Below, piece by piece: positions 33,876 to 43,702 of a stretch of DNA of 64,000 nucleotides. The translations under genes and the position numbers were made by a program. The stretch comes from Flavobacterium sp. ASW18X (GTDB taxonomy: Bacteria; Bacteroidota; Bacteroidia; Flavobacteriales; Flavobacteriaceae). The stretch spans positions 186,001 through 250,000 of the forward strand of contig NZ_SWKK01000012.1 of NCBI RefSeq assembly GCF_005144745.1, in the 5' to 3' direction. The first letter of the stretch is position 1, and the number at the start of each line of letters is the position of its first letter. The notes beneath the pieces were generated by a model. That model did not search any database, was not told the origin of the DNA, and worked only from the letters and a program-made list of their open reading frames with translations.

Positions 33876-34348
33876 TTTATAAATTTAATGGTGATAGGGT
33901 ATTCAAAATACGTACCCTCATTGGTTCTAAGGGTAGCAATGATGGTATAGATAAGATTTATAAGGCTTAGAATCATGTGTACAAAACCAGCAATACCTAC
34001 AGGCCAGAAAAACCGATTAAACGGAAAACTACTGCTTTCCCAATGAAAATCAATAGTATCCCATTGGTTAATGTCTTGCCAAACACTGTTGTGAAAAATA
34101 TCAGAAAAACTACCAATAAAGAAAGGTATAGTTAACAACCCTGCTAGCGCACTATATAAGATTAAACTTATTTGAAAATTTAGAGCTTGTTTGCCGTTGT
34201 AGTCTACAAATTTAAGTTCATTACGGTTGGCCAACCATAATACTAAAGGCAATACAATATTGCCTAAAGGAATAAAATATCTAGACAAAGTAGCGGCATG
34301 TATTATAGCCGATAAATTGCGTTCGTGTTTGGTTAATGTAGTGTCCAT
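33872..34348 (-). CDS. DUF4870 membrane protein
   Basis: From the ATG at 34348 the product has 158 residues. A start 18 codons earlier lies in a less plausible stretch. The N-terminus has H-E-R-N-L-S-A-I-I-H, then the family signature N-I-V-L-P-L-V-L-W-L near 30 and D-Y-N-G-K-Q-A-L-N-F-Q near 52. Three or four membrane helices are visible. The function is unknown. It forms a coupled pair with the DUF4440 gene. Confidence 0.85.
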   Translation of the reverse strand: MDTTLTKHERNLSAIIHAATLSRYFIPLGNIVLPLVLWLANRNELKFVDYNGKQALNFQISLILYSALAGLLTIPFFIGSFSDIFHNSVWQDINQWDTIDFHWESSSFPFNRFFWPVGIAGFVHMILSLINLIYTIIATLRTNEGTYFEYPITIKFIK

Positions 34349-34515
34349 TTTGCTCGTTTTTTGATGATTGTAAACAGTTTTACCTATTAGCTTACGATGC
34401 AAATATATATCCTAAAGATGGTACTATGCAAAACAAAGTACTAAATATTAACAATTAGTTAACATTTTAAACTTTCAATTTTTTCCCTATTTTTAGCGCA
34501 ACTAAAACTAAAAAA

Positions 34516-34971
34516 ATGGCTGCAACCCCCAGTAAATTCAACACTTTTTGCTTTTTTAAACTGCCTTCTGCATGGTGGAGCGGCGTACGCTTACGCTATA
34601 TTGATGAAAACAAGGCAGTTACCACCGTTACCCACAGATGGGTAAACCAAAATCCGTTCAAAAGTATGTTTTGGGCAGTACAAGGTATGGCTGCGGAACT
34701 AAGTACGGGAGCAATGGTTATAGATCAAATTAAAGAAAGTGGTAAGCGTATATCTATGTTGGTGCAAAATAATAATGCCAACTTTTCTAAAAAGGCCAGA
34801 GGTAAAATTACTTTTACTTGTGAGGATGGTCATTTAATAGCAGAAGCTATTGAAAAGACTATAGCAACAGGTGAAGGCCAAAAATTCTGGATGAAATCAG
34901 TTGGGGTTAATCAAGATGGAGTTGTAGTCAGTACGTTCAATTTTGAATGGACGGTTCGTTTAAAAAGTTAA
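34516..34971 (+). CDS. DUF4442 hot-dog fold protein (thioesterase-like)
   Basis: A cytoplasmic protein of 151 residues with the PaiI/YiiD-C-like hot-dog layout: a helix ending K-L-P-S-A-W-W-S-G-V, strands with V-T-H-R-W-V-N-Q-N-P, then the central helix region F-W-A-V-Q-G-M-A-A-E-L-S-T-G-A. Such proteins are thioesterase-like, but no activity is established for the DUF4442 group. It stands alone and is followed by a two-way terminator. Confidence 0.8.
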   Translation: MAATPSKFNTFCFFKLPSAWWSGVRLRYIDENKAVTTVTHRWVNQNPFKSMFWAVQGMAAELSTGAMVIDQIKESGKRISMLVQNNNANFSKKARGKITFTCEDGHLIAEAIEKTIATGEGQKFWMKSVGVNQDGVVVSTFNFEWTVRLKS

Positions 34972-34989
34972 CTTTTTAGAACCCAAATA

Positions 34990-35024
34990 AAAAATAGGCT
35001 AACCTACAACGGTTAGCCTATTTA
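34990..35024. terminator. Bidirectional terminator between convergent genes
   Basis: Perfect 13-bp stem AAATAGGCTAACC against GGTTAGCCTATTT with a 6-nt loop, placed between the DUF4442 gene (+) and the lipoprotein gene (-). Confidence 0.9.
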
Positions 35025-35047
35025 GGTTATATCAATAGTTTAGGTTG

Positions 35048-35545
35048 TTAATCTCCAGCGCTTAAAGAAAAGCTTCCGTCTCCATTAAAGTTGGCAGCTA
35101 CAATAGTAACAGTCCAAATTCCAGGGGCGCCGTTTGCCGTAACTCCATCAATACTATCTGGCTCAGCCCCGCCAATAATTGTTTTGTCCAAAACAGTTAG
35201 GCCTTCCGCATCTTTTACAATTATTTGAAAAGAGCCATCAGTAGTTGCTGTAATGTCTGCATTATAATCGGCAGTACTCAAATTATTATTCCAACTAAAA
35301 ACACGTGTAGCAGTACCTCCGTTACCAGTAAAACTTGCATCAATATCTCCATTAAAATCAGAACGGTCCCCTACGGTAAAATTTGCTTCACTAGTTGTAA
35401 TTTGCTCACCATTTACGGTTAATCTAACAAAAGTATCTTCTTCATTTTCTTTACTACAACTGCTCACTATGGATAAAGAAAAACATAGTAATAAAATATT
35501 GGTTATGTTTTTGCCGCTAAAAAAATTTAAAAGGGTGTAAATCAT
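35048..35545 (-). CDS. Lipoprotein of unknown function
   Basis: A 165-residue lipoprotein (lipobox V-S-S-C, Cys30) followed by a short acidic linker. The rest is rich in Thr, Asn, Gly and Asp, with alternating beta-strand character and W-T-V-T-I-V near the end, like a small beta-sandwich. I do not recognise a family. The upstream region 35546-35685 is shared with the divergent AIM24 gene and shows no clear promoter motif. Confidence 0.6.
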   Translation of the reverse strand: MIYTLLNFFSGKNITNILLLCFSLSIVSSCSKENEEDTFVRLTVNGEQITTSEANFTVGDRSDFNGDIDASFTGNGGTATRVFSWNNNLSTADYNADITATTDGSFQIIVKDAEGLTVLDKTIIGGAEPDSIDGVTANGAPGIWTVTIVAANFNGDGSFSLSAGD

Positions 35546-35685
35546 GGAATGGGGTTTTTAATTCTTTATTACATTACAACTACAACGCTAGATACCCTAC
35601 TTTATGCTACATTTTTTTTCTAATGTAACATTTGATTATAATTAACTACAGATAAAGCATAATCACTAAAATCATCAATCAAGTT

Positions 35686-36486
35686 ATGAATGCACACGAA
35701 ATAGACTACAAGATTTACGGGGAAGAAATGCAATATGTAGAAATAGAACTAGACCCCCAAGAGGCTGTTGTGGCAGAGGCCGGCAGTTTTATGATGATGG
35801 ATTCTGGGATAAGAATGGATACCATTTTTGGAGATGGTTCTAACCAAGAATCAGGCGTATTGGGTAAAATCTTTTCTGCAGGTAAGCGAATTTTAACGGG
35901 CGAAAGTCTATTTATGACCGCTTTTTTAAATGTAGAACATGGTAAAAAGCAAGTTAGTTTTGCTTCTCCGTATCCCGGTAAAATATTACCTATAGACTTG
36001 TCAGAAAAAGGCGGCAAGTTTATTTGCCAAAAAGATGCGTTTTTATGTGCCGCCAAAGGGGTTACCGTAGGTATAGAATTTTCTAAACGCTTGGGTAGAG
36101 GTTTATTTGGTGGCGAAGGATTTATAATGCAAAAATTAGAAGGAGATGGTATGGCGTTTGTACACGCTGGCGGTACTATGGCTAAAAAAGAGCTGGCTCC
36201 TGGTGAAGTATTAAAGGTAGATACGGGTTGTATTGTTGGTTTTTCGCAAACTGTAGATTACGATATTGAATTTGTAGGTGGTATTAAAAACACCGTTTTT
36301 GGTGGTGAAGGGTTGTTCTTTGCAACCTTACGTGGGCCCGGTACGGTATATATACAGTCTTTACCTTTTAGTAGATTGGCAGGTAGGGTTTGGGCAGCCG
36401 CTCCTAAAGCTGGGGGTAAATCTAAAGGCGAAGGTAGTATATTGGGTGGTCTTGGCGATTTGCTAGATGGCGATAACGGGTTTTAG
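35686..36486 (+). CDS. TIGR00266/AIM24 family protein
   Basis: A cytoplasmic beta-rich protein of 266 residues. The family pieces are clear: [19 protein letters not shown] early on, [14 protein letters not shown] near 145, F-V-H-A-G-G near 160 and [11 protein letters not shown] near 205. The yeast relative AIM24 is mitochondrial. The bacterial role is unknown. It may be transcribed with the DUF2461 gene 12 bases downstream, although that gene has its own -7 element. Confidence 0.92.
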   Translation: MNAHEIDYKIYGEEMQYVEIELDPQEAVVAEAGSFMMMDSGIRMDTIFGDGSNQESGVLGKIFSAGKRILTGESLFMTAFLNVEHGKKQVSFASPYPGKILPIDLSEKGGKFICQKDAFLCAAKGVTVGIEFSKRLGRGLFGGEGFIMQKLEGDGMAFVHAGGTMAKKELAPGEVLKVDTGCIVGFSQTVDYDIEFVGGIKNTVFGGEGLFFATLRGPGTVYIQSLPFSRLAGRVWAAAPKAGGKSKGEGSILGGLGDLLDGDNGF

Positions 36487-36494
36487 TACCTTTG
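36487..36494 (+). promoter_or_regulatory. -7 promoter element just before the DUF2461 gene
   Basis: TACCTTTG fits TAnnTTTG and ends only four bases before the ATG at 36499. If it is used, the transcript would be almost leaderless. Confidence 0.35.
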
Positions 36495-36498
36495 GTTC

Positions 36499-37152
36499 AT
36501 GGATTTTAATCAGCTTTTTAACTTTTTAGAAGAATTACAACAAAATAATAATAAGGAGTGGATGGATGCCAATCGTAAATGGTATCAATCCCTCCGTTCT
36601 GAATTTATTGCTTGGTTAGATGAATTAAATCAAAACCTAGCTCAGCTAGACGATGATTATTATGATACGCCAGGAAAAAGAGGTATAAATCGTATCAACA
36701 ATAACCTCATGTTTCATCCTACTAAACCTATTTATAAAGACCATTTTGGCGCAGGATTGGACAAAGCTCCAGAGTCTGCCGATTTTTATGTAGAAGTCGG
36801 ATTAAAAAATTGTATGCTAGCCGGTGGGTTTTGGCGACCGGCACCTAAAATTCTGAAAAGTATTAGAGAAGGAATAGATTATGATGGAGAGGTGTTACAA
36901 GAAATTATTAGTACATCTTCCTTTAAAAAAACCTTTGGTAGCCTGTACGAGGATGAAAAGTTGAAAAAAGCACCCAAAGGATATACTATGGGGCATCCGC
37001 ATATAGATTTACTACAGCACAAAACGTTTGCAGTGGTGCATCCAATTTCTAGGGACCTTGTAGTTTCGGCAGATTTTAAAGCACATTGTATTACGGTTTA
37101 TAAGGAAATGTTGCCGTTTAGAAGATATTTAAATAAAGCTGCTTCTTTATAA
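36499..37152 (+). CDS. DUF2461 (TIGR02453) family protein
   Basis: A 217-residue cytoplasmic protein. Typical elements are [13 protein letters not shown] at the start, N-R-K-W-Y, the [12 protein letters not shown] segment, Y-K-D-H-F-G-A and A-G-G-F-W-R-P near 112. The family is widespread and uncharacterised. The NUDIX gene begins seven bases after its stop, so the two are probably cotranscribed. Confidence 0.9.
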   Translation: MDFNQLFNFLEELQQNNNKEWMDANRKWYQSLRSEFIAWLDELNQNLAQLDDDYYDTPGKRGINRINNNLMFHPTKPIYKDHFGAGLDKAPESADFYVEVGLKNCMLAGGFWRPAPKILKSIREGIDYDGEVLQEIISTSSFKKTFGSLYEDEKLKKAPKGYTMGHPHIDLLQHKTFAVVHPISRDLVVSADFKAHCITVYKEMLPFRRYLNKAASL

Positions 37153-37159
37153 TTGTAAG

Positions 37160-37747
37160 GTGAAATACGGCAAGGTAAAAAACATAAAAACAGAACTACT
37201 TTCAGACAATTGGTATACTTTAAATAAAGTAACTTTTGATTATCAAAGAGAAGATGGTAGTTGGGAAGAACAATCTAGAGAATGTTATGATAGGGGTAAC
37301 GGAGCTGCTATTTTACTATACAATTTAGACAAAAAGACGGTTATCTTAACCAGACAATTTAGAATGCCCACCTATGTAAATGGCAATGAAGATGGTTTTA
37401 TGGTAGAGGTTTGCGCTGGTGTTCTGGAAAAAGGCAATGCAGAAGAGACCATTAAAATGGAGGTAGAAGAGGAAACGGGTTATCAAATTGATAATGTGGT
37501 AAAGGTGTTTGAATCATATATGTCTCCTGGTTCGGTTACTGAAATATTGCATTTTTTTATAGGGGAATACCAACCCAATATGAAGATAGGTGCTGGAGGA
37601 GGCGCAGAAGACGAAACCGAGAATATAGAAGTTATAGAGCTTCCATTTGTAGAAGCTTTAAAATGGATGGCCACGGGCAAAATCAAAGATGGCAAAACTA
37701 TCATGTTACTACAATGGGCACAAATACATCAGTTGTTTAATAAGTAG
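37160..37747 (+). CDS. NUDIX hydrolase (ADP-ribose/GDP-mannose pyrophosphatase type)
   Basis: Cytoplasmic pyrophosphohydrolase of 195 residues. The start is GTG at 37160. The Nudix box runs [11 protein letters not shown] and then M-E-V-E-E-E-T-G-Y. The position usually Arg or Lys in R-E-U-x-E-E-x-G-U is Met, while the metal-binding Glu residues are kept. The upstream strand T-R-Q-F-R-M-P resembles NudK-like enzymes for GDP-mannose or ADP-sugars. Its last 11 bases overlap the convergent broken dacB gene. Confidence 0.87.
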   Translation: MKYGKVKNIKTELLSDNWYTLNKVTFDYQREDGSWEEQSRECYDRGNGAAILLYNLDKKTVILTRQFRMPTYVNGNEDGFMVEVCAGVLEKGNAEETIKMEVEEETGYQIDNVVKVFESYMSPGSVTEILHFFIGEYQPNMKIGAGGGAEDETENIEVIELPFVEALKWMATGKIKDGKTIMLLQWAQIHQLFNK

Positions 37748-39064
37748 AATACAATTGTTCTAATAATAAATACATTTCCTCTCTTATAGCGCTGCTGGGG
37801 CGTCTAAAATTGTTGTTCATTAAGGAAAAGTATAGCAGATTACCTTTTTTTGTACGTAAGTAACCGGCAAGATTGCTTACCCCACCCATGGAACCGGATT
37901 TGGCATAAATAAAATTAGATTCTCTATTCTGTGGCGTATTACTTATGGTACCGTTAGCATTCCATATAGGCAATAAGGAAAACAAGCGTGTACTATCCAA
38001 TTCCTTATGCATTTTACCAAGTAATTGTACTACAGATGTAGGGGTAAATAGGTTATACCTAGATAAGCCAGAACCATCTACCCATAGGGGTTCTTCTAAT
38101 ATTCCTTGTAATCGGGTTTTTAATAGGTAATTACGCATAGCATCAAAAGACATGCTATCTGTTTGGTAAGCGGCGCTTGTAAGCATTAATTGCTCAGCTA
38201 AAAAATTATCACTCTTTCTTAGCATATACTTCAACTATCCGTTTCAATACCATTCAATAGCTTAGAAAGCGGTATAGGCTTTAAACTAAAACCAAGATTT
38301 GCCTTAGGGTGCTCTTGTTGTATGAGCGCCAATTGCAAGCTGTCTGACACAATAAAAGGTATATGTAGCGTGTCTTTTGTTGTATTTTTTTTAATGTAAA
38401 ATCTATTCCTGTGCTGGTCTCTAGCAGTTTTAGTAGACTTAAAGGTTATGTTTTCTTTAAATAAAGCAGGAGCTACGGATTCTTCTCCTGTTATGGTACT
38501 TAAGCTAATTACGTTCCCGTACATGGGCATACTGGAGCGTTCAGCAGAAAAATAATAGGGATAATCTTCCCAAGCCCAACCAGGACCAAAGGGTTCAACA
38601 GTTGGGTAGTTTTTTACAATACGTATGGTATTAAATTGTTTTAAAAAAGATAAGGCGGTACTATCCTTAAAATAAGGATGTCTCCATGTGGGGTCTCCTG
38701 TACCTTTTATATAAAGTGTATCGTTTTTAATTGTATACGCTAGAGCAGGTAACTTTTTAGGTAAGCTAGTTGCTGCCGTATAAAATGTAAATAATTTAGT
38801 GGTACTTGCAGGGATAAAATAGCGTTTGTGGTTATAGGCCAATAGGGTGTCTCCGTTTTGTGCATTTACCACCAAAACTCCTGTAAACTCTTGTTTAGTT
38901 TTAGCATGGTTTAATTGAACAATAAACTTTTTGTTTTGCCGTTGAATCCTGGGGGTTGTGCAGTTTGTTAATAGTAAAACTATTAGTAAGAGACACATCA
39001 ATCTAATAGTAAAATATTGATTTATAACGGATTCTATATTTTGTTTTAAATTGATTAACAGCAT
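37737..39064 (-). pseudogene. dacB: D-alanyl-D-alanine carboxypeptidase (PBP4 type), split by a frameshift
   Basis: Two overlapping frames encode one PBP4-type peptidase. The first (39064-38231) holds a lipobox-like L-T-N-C and the active-site S-T-T-K motif, then stops after I-E-T-D-S. The second (38234-37737) begins at a TTG and carries S-D-N in R-K-S-D-N-F-L-A-E-Q and K-S-G in Y-A-K-S-G-S-M-G-G. All three penicillin-binding motifs are therefore present, but in two frames. One extra T in the run near 38233 would join them as D-S-L-K-Y-M-L-R-K. This may be a recent mutation or a sequencing error. If genuine, the product is inactive. Confidence 0.75.
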
Positions 39065-39157
39065 TTTTTCTTATAATTAACGTTTGTGATTGTTCAACAA
39101 TAGTATTTTTATTTGTAAATTAATAGACGACCATTTTAACCTAAATATCGACAAAAT

Positions 39158-39355
39158 ATGCCGAGAGCAATGCTTGATTACACCAAAACTGTGCTACAGA
39201 AAGTCAGTTTTGATGCGAAGTTGTTCGCAAGAGAGCTAGAAAAAGCAATAAACCGCTTACTGCCCAATGAGGTTGAAGAATTAAAAATCTGGTTGAATAC
39301 CTACATTTATGATAAGCCAGAGTTAAGACAAAGTTTAATTTATTTAAAAAAGTAA
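39158..39355 (+). CDS. Small conserved-looking protein, 65 aa
   Basis: A 65-residue helical protein: Y-T-K-T-V-L-Q-K-V-S-F-D, then L-F-A-R-E-L-E-K-A-I and L-P-N-E-V-E-E-L-K-I-W-L. It is charged, has no signal peptide or membrane segment, and has a perfect terminator two bases after the stop. The terminator and codon use argue that it is a real gene. Similar short proteins occur in flavobacteria without a known role. Confidence 0.75.
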   Translation: MPRAMLDYTKTVLQKVSFDAKLFARELEKAINRLLPNEVEELKIWLNTYIYDKPELRQSLIYLKK

Positions 39356-39356
39356 T

Positions 39357-39388
39357 AAAAAGCCACTCATACTTGAGTGGCTTTTTTA
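39357..39388 (+). terminator. Intrinsic terminator after the 65-aa gene
   Basis: Stem AGCCACTCA against TGAGTGGCT with a 4-nt loop, A5 before and T6 after. The rest of the gap to 39584 shows no further element I can support. Confidence 0.9.
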
Positions 39389-39584
39389 TTTTCAATACGT
39401 CTTATCATAATACTCGTGTTAAAATATTTAGATATAAATAGGATATTTCTCACAATAAATGTGTTAATTTGTTTATATTGGTTTAAGATGTTGCTTAGGA
39501 AACTGGGTGTCAATCATTTTTTATTAATGATCTAGAAACCGTCCCTTTAAGCAAGTCTTCCTCAGTTCTTGTTTAATAGATGTT

Positions 39585-42500
39585 ATGTCGGTTTTAGATC
39601 ATATGGCAAATAAGAATCCCCATACTAACAAAGTCCTAGCTAATAATGCGCCTTCATTTTTAAATGATTTATACAATAAATCCCCTTTTGGCATTGCAAA
39701 ACTTGATAGCGATGGTCATTTTATGCAAGTAAATCAAAGATTCTGTACCATCACTTCGTATAAGGAAACAGATTTGCTCAGCATGCGTTTTATAGATGTT
39801 TTGGCTCCTATAGAAATAGAAGATAAATCCAATCCCATACCCTTCGGATTTAATCAAAAAGACTATGCTACCATTTGCTTAGTAACTCCGAATCAGAATA
39901 AAATAAAGGCTAAAGTACATATTAATTCTGGTGAAGAAGACGGCAAAGCCTACTATACCTTGGTAATTGTAGATTATAGTGAAAAGCAAACGGTTGTCTC
40001 TACTCTGCAATTGCCAGAGCAAAATTGGTTTGAGAGAGCTTTTAATGATGCTAATGTGGGTATGTGTTTGTGTAATGCACAAGGCGATATATTACGTGTC
40101 AACAATTGGCTTGTGGCAAATATGCAGTATACCAAAGAGGAGTTTTTACAACTTAATTTAGGTGATGTAACTCATCCAGAAGAATTGAAAATTGGACTGA
40201 AACGCTTTAAAGAAGTCCGTAATGGTTCTCGAGACTCGTATAGTTTAGAGCAGCGTGTATTTAAAAAGGATACTACTGTTTTTTGGGTAGAAGTTTATGT
40301 GTCTGCTCTGCGAGAAAACAGTGGAGCTGATGATAGATTTGCTGTAATTGTTTTAGATATATCCAAACAGAAAAAGGCTGCAGAAAAACTGAACCATAAT
40401 AATATTTTTCTAAAATCGCTCATTGATAACCTTCCTATACCCATATTTTGGAAAGATAAAAACAGTGTTTATCAAGGCTGCAATTCAAAATTTGCAGAAA
40501 ATGTGGGCTTAAAGAGCACAGAAGAAGCAATAGGAAAAACGGATTATGATTTTTTCTGGAATGCAGGATACAGCAAAACTTACCAGGAAAAAGATGCAAT
40601 GGTCATAAACTCTGGGAGACCCATACTTAATTATGAAGAGCGCTACCAAATTCGTGGAGAAGAAGAGGAGGGTTGGGTGCTGACGAGCAAAGTACCTTTG
40701 AAAATAAATGGGGAAATAATTGGTGTTATTGGTTTTGGATTAGATATTACAGATTTTAAACAAGTAAAAAGTCAGGTTCATAAACAAAATGATTTTTTAA
40801 GGGCATTAATTGATTACCTACCCAATCAGGTTTTTTGGAAAGATGCTGAATGTGTCTACCAGGGCTGCAATGCAGAATTTGCAGCAATCGTGGGTCTAGA
40901 GCATCCAGAGCAAGTAATTGGTAAAACCGATTTTGACTTTACTAGGAATACCAAACATGCTCAAAGCTATGTGGATTGGGATAAAAAGGTAATGGCCAAG
41001 GGCGAACCTGTTCTTAATTTAGAAGAGCGTTATTTTAAAGCAGATGGCAAAGAAGGTTGGGTGTTAACTAGTAAGATTCCTCTTTGGAACCCAGAAAAGA
41101 CTAAGGTTACCGGCCTTTTAGGATTTTGTGTAGATATTTCTAACATTAAAGAGATAGAGGCGGAGCTAAAACAACAGAAAGATTTTCTTAGACTATTAAT
41201 AGATAATATGCCAAACCAAGTGTTTTGGAAGGATAAGGAAAGCCGTTATTTAGGTTGTAATACCAAATTTGCGCGGGAGTTTGGCCTTGCTTCTACAGAT
41301 GATGTCATTGGTAAAACAGACCATGATTTGGGATTAAACAGTGAATTTGCCGATAAGTTTGTAGAAGCCGATAAAAAAGTCATAGACTCTGGTTTTCCAT
41401 TATTAAATATGGAAGGTTCTTATGAAGATATTGAAGGGCAATTGCATTGGGGACTTACCAATAAATTACCATTAGTACTTAATGATGAAATTATTGGACT
41501 CCTAGGGTTCTGTGTGGATATTTCCAGTTTAAAAAGAGTACAGTCTGCTCTTGAATTTCAAAATAGAGCGTATGAAGCTCTGAACAAAAATTTAGTAAAA
41601 ACCAACAACGAGCTTATTGCCGCCAAAGAAAAGGCTGAAGAGAGTAGTAGATTAAAATCTGAATTTTTGAACAATATGTCTCATGAAATTAGAACGCCCA
41701 TGAATGGTATTATTGGTTTTTCTCAGCTTCTAGAGGAGGCTAATACCACAGAAGAGCGGCAAACCTACATTAATATTATACAAAATAGCAGCAAGCAGTT
41801 GCTACGTATTATAAACGACATATTAGAGATTTCCATTCTCGAGTCTAAAAAAATAAAACTACAAAGAACACACTTAAATCTAAATAGCTTTTTACTAGAA
41901 CTGTATTCTGTATTTGGCTTAAAATCAAACAATTCTAAAATACAATTACAGTTAGAAATGCCCTTAGAAGATGAGGATAGTTACATTTATACAGATGGCT
42001 CCAAAATCAGAAAAATTTTAGAAAATTTGTTGGAAAATGCAATAAAATTCACCCCCCAAGGGCACGTAAAATTTGGATATTACATAAAAGACAAGGGTTT
42101 GATTATTTACGTGGAAGACACCGGTATTGGTATATTAGAAGAACACAAAGATGTCATATTTGAGCGCTTTGTACAAGGCAGGGAAAATGCAGCGGTAGAT
42201 TATGGAGGTTTGGGTTTAGGCTTAGCCATTTCTATGGAAAATGCAGTGTTATTAAATGGTAATTTAGCAGTACAATCAGCAGAAGGACAGGGCTCTACTT
42301 TTCTATTGACCATACCCCTTGGAGAAGAAGACTTTAAAGGACAGACAATTGGAGATATCCCAACACCCTATGAAGACCAACTAAAACAGTTTGTAGTTCT
42401 AATTGCAGAAGACGAGGAGATAAACTATTTCTTTTTAAATACTTATATCAAGAAAATTAAAGAAGCACAGCTTACTGTTATAAGAGCTAGAGACGGGGAA

Positions 42501-42758
42501 GAGGCTGTAGAATTTTGTAAAGAGCATCCAGAAATAGACTTAATTCTAATGGATGTAAAAATGCCAATCATGGATGGGTTAGAAGCAACCGAAATCATCA
42601 AAAAAATGCGTCCAGATTTACCCATTGTGGTACAAACTGCTTTTTCTTTAGAAGAAGATAAAGCAAAAGCTTTTGAGGCGGGTTGTGATGGTTTCTTGTC
42701 TAAACCTATAGATAAGAACTTATTAAAAGATGTGTTACAAGAAAAATTGGGTTTCTAG
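39585..42758 (+). CDS. Hybrid sensor histidine kinase with multiple PAS domains and a receiver
   Basis: A soluble-looking 1057-residue kinase with no clear membrane segment. Five PAS-like units occupy about residues 20-660. The last three are close copies, each opening with L-I-D-N-x-P or L-I-D-Y-L-P, then x-F-W-K-D and Y-x-G-C-N. The HisKA box N-N-M-S-H-E-I-R-T-P-M-N-G places the phospho-acceptor His at about 700. The ATPase domain has N-A-I-K-F-T-P, D-T-G-I-G-I and G-L-G-L-G-L-A. The C-terminal receiver has L-M-D-V-K-M-P with the acceptor Asp near 990. The signal is unknown. The stop overlaps the oxyR stop by four bases, in convergent orientation. Confidence 0.93.
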   Translation: MSVLDHMANKNPHTNKVLANNAPSFLNDLYNKSPFGIAKLDSDGHFMQVNQRFCTITSYKETDLLSMRFIDVLAPIEIEDKSNPIPFGFNQKDYATICLVTPNQNKIKAKVHINSGEEDGKAYYTLVIVDYSEKQTVVSTLQLPEQNWFERAFNDANVGMCLCNAQGDILRVNNWLVANMQYTKEEFLQLNLGDVTHPEELKIGLKRFKEVRNGSRDSYSLEQRVFKKDTTVFWVEVYVSALRENSGADDRFAVIVLDISKQKKAAEKLNHNNIFLKSLIDNLPIPIFWKDKNSVYQGCNSKFAENVGLKSTEEAIGKTDYDFFWNAGYSKTYQEKDAMVINSGRPILNYEERYQIRGEEEEGWVLTSKVPLKINGEIIGVIGFGLDITDFKQVKSQVHKQNDFLRALIDYLPNQVFWKDAECVYQGCNAEFAAIVGLEHPEQVIGKTDFDFTRNTKHAQSYVDWDKKVMAKGEPVLNLEERYFKADGKEGWVLTSKIPLWNPEKTKVTGLLGFCVDISNIKEIEAELKQQKDFLRLLIDNMPNQVFWKDKESRYLGCNTKFAREFGLASTDDVIGKTDHDLGLNSEFADKFVEADKKVIDSGFPLLNMEGSYEDIEGQLHWGLTNKLPLVLNDEIIGLLGFCVDISSLKRVQSALEFQNRAYEALNKNLVKTNNELIAAKEKAEESSRLKSEFLNNMSHEIRTPMNGIIGFSQLLEEANTTEERQTYINIIQNSSKQLLRIINDILEISILESKKIKLQRTHLNLNSFLLELYSVFGLKSNNSKIQLQLEMPLEDEDSYIYTDGSKIRKILENLLENAIKFTPQGHVKFGYYIKDKGLIIYVEDTGIGILEEHKDVIFERFVQGRENAAVDYGGLGLGLAISMENAVLLNGNLAVQSAEGQGSTFLLTIPLGEEDFKGQTIGDIPTPYEDQLKQFVVLIAEDEEINYFFLNTYIKKIKEAQLTVIRARDGEEAVEFCKEHPEIDLILMDVKMPIMDGLEATEIIKKMRPDLPIVVQTAFSLEEDKAKAFEAGCDGFLSKPIDKNLLKDVLQEKLGF

Positions 42759-43702
42759 TCTTTTTTAGTGTTAACAGGACTTATGATTTCTACATCTTGA
42801 AAAGCAATTGCACCGCGTACAATACCAGCAATAGTTTCTCTTAAAGCCTCTGTAATTTGCATTTTTAATTCGCTTTTATGGTAAATAAGACTAATTTCTC
42901 TTGCGGGAGAGGGTTTGGTAAAATGCCTTAGATTTTTCTTCTTAGCATCATCCAAGTCCATGGTATTTAAATAGGGCAATAAGGTCATCCCTAAACCTTC
43001 ATTAGACAAGTTGATTAAAGTTTCAAAACTGCCACTTTCTATCTGGAAATGCTCTCCTACCTTGTTTTTAGGTGACTTGCACAAGTTAATTACCCCATCT
43101 CTAAAGCAATGCCCATCTTGTAGTAATAAAACATCTGCTATTTCTAAATCGGCAGTTTCTATTTCTTTTTTCTCATGTAACCGATGATTTTGAGGTATGT
43201 AACCTACAAAAGGCTCATAGTACAATGGTCTTTCCTTAATAGAGGAAACCTCTAATGGCGTGGCGGCTATAGCGGCGTCTAAATGACCGTCCTGTAGATT
43301 TTCTATAAGCGTATCGGTAGCCTGTTCTTTTATAATCAGGTTTACCTTTGGGTATTTTTTTATAAAAGTAGAAAGAAACATGGGCAATAATGTAGGCATT
43401 ACAGTAGGGATTATTCCCAATACAAAATCACCTCCAATAAAGCCTTTATCTTGGTCCACAATATCTTTAATACGGTCTGCTTCTGCAACAATATTCTTTG
43501 CTTGCGCTACAATTTTAGCCCCTACCTCTGTTATGCCAATAGGCTTTTTGCTTCGGTCAAAAATTAAAATATCAAGCTCGTCTTCTAATTTCTGCACTTG
43601 CATGCTTAGCGTTGGTTGCGTTACAAAGCTTTTCTCTGCAGCTAGGGTAAAGTTGCGGTGTTCTGCAACGGCTAAAACATATTGCAATTGGGTAATGGTC
43701 AT
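42755..43702 (-). CDS. oxyR: OxyR-type LysR regulator of the peroxide response
   Basis: LysR-family activator of 315 residues. The N-terminal winged helix reads F-T-L-A-A-E-K-S-F-V-T-Q-P-T-L-S. The effector domain carries D-G-H-C-F-R-D-G-V-I-N-L-C, which puts the two Cys at residues 199 and 208, the positions of the peroxide-sensing pair in E. coli OxyR. It is divergent from dps, a classical OxyR target, across a 132-bp gap. This placement strongly supports the assignment. Confidence 0.95.
   Translation of the reverse strand: MTITQLQYVLAVAEHRNFTLAAEKSFVTQPTLSMQVQKLEDELDILIFDRSKKPIGITEVGAKIVAQAKNIVAEADRIKDIVDQDKGFIGGDFVLGIIPTVMPTLLPMFLSTFIKKYPKVNLIIKEQATDTLIENLQDGHLDAAIAATPLEVSSIKERPLYYEPFVGYIPQNHRLHEKKEIETADLEIADVLLLQDGHCFRDGVINLCKSPKNKVGEHFQIESGSFETLINLSNEGLGMTLLPYLNTMDLDDAKKKNLRHFTKPSPAREISLIYHKSELKMQITEALRETIAGIVRGAIAFQDVEIISPVNTKKD

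Noticed and set aside
35715-36056. Open frame of 113 codons opposite the AIM24 gene
   Set aside because: Mirror of a conserved gene, with no family features and no promoter element.
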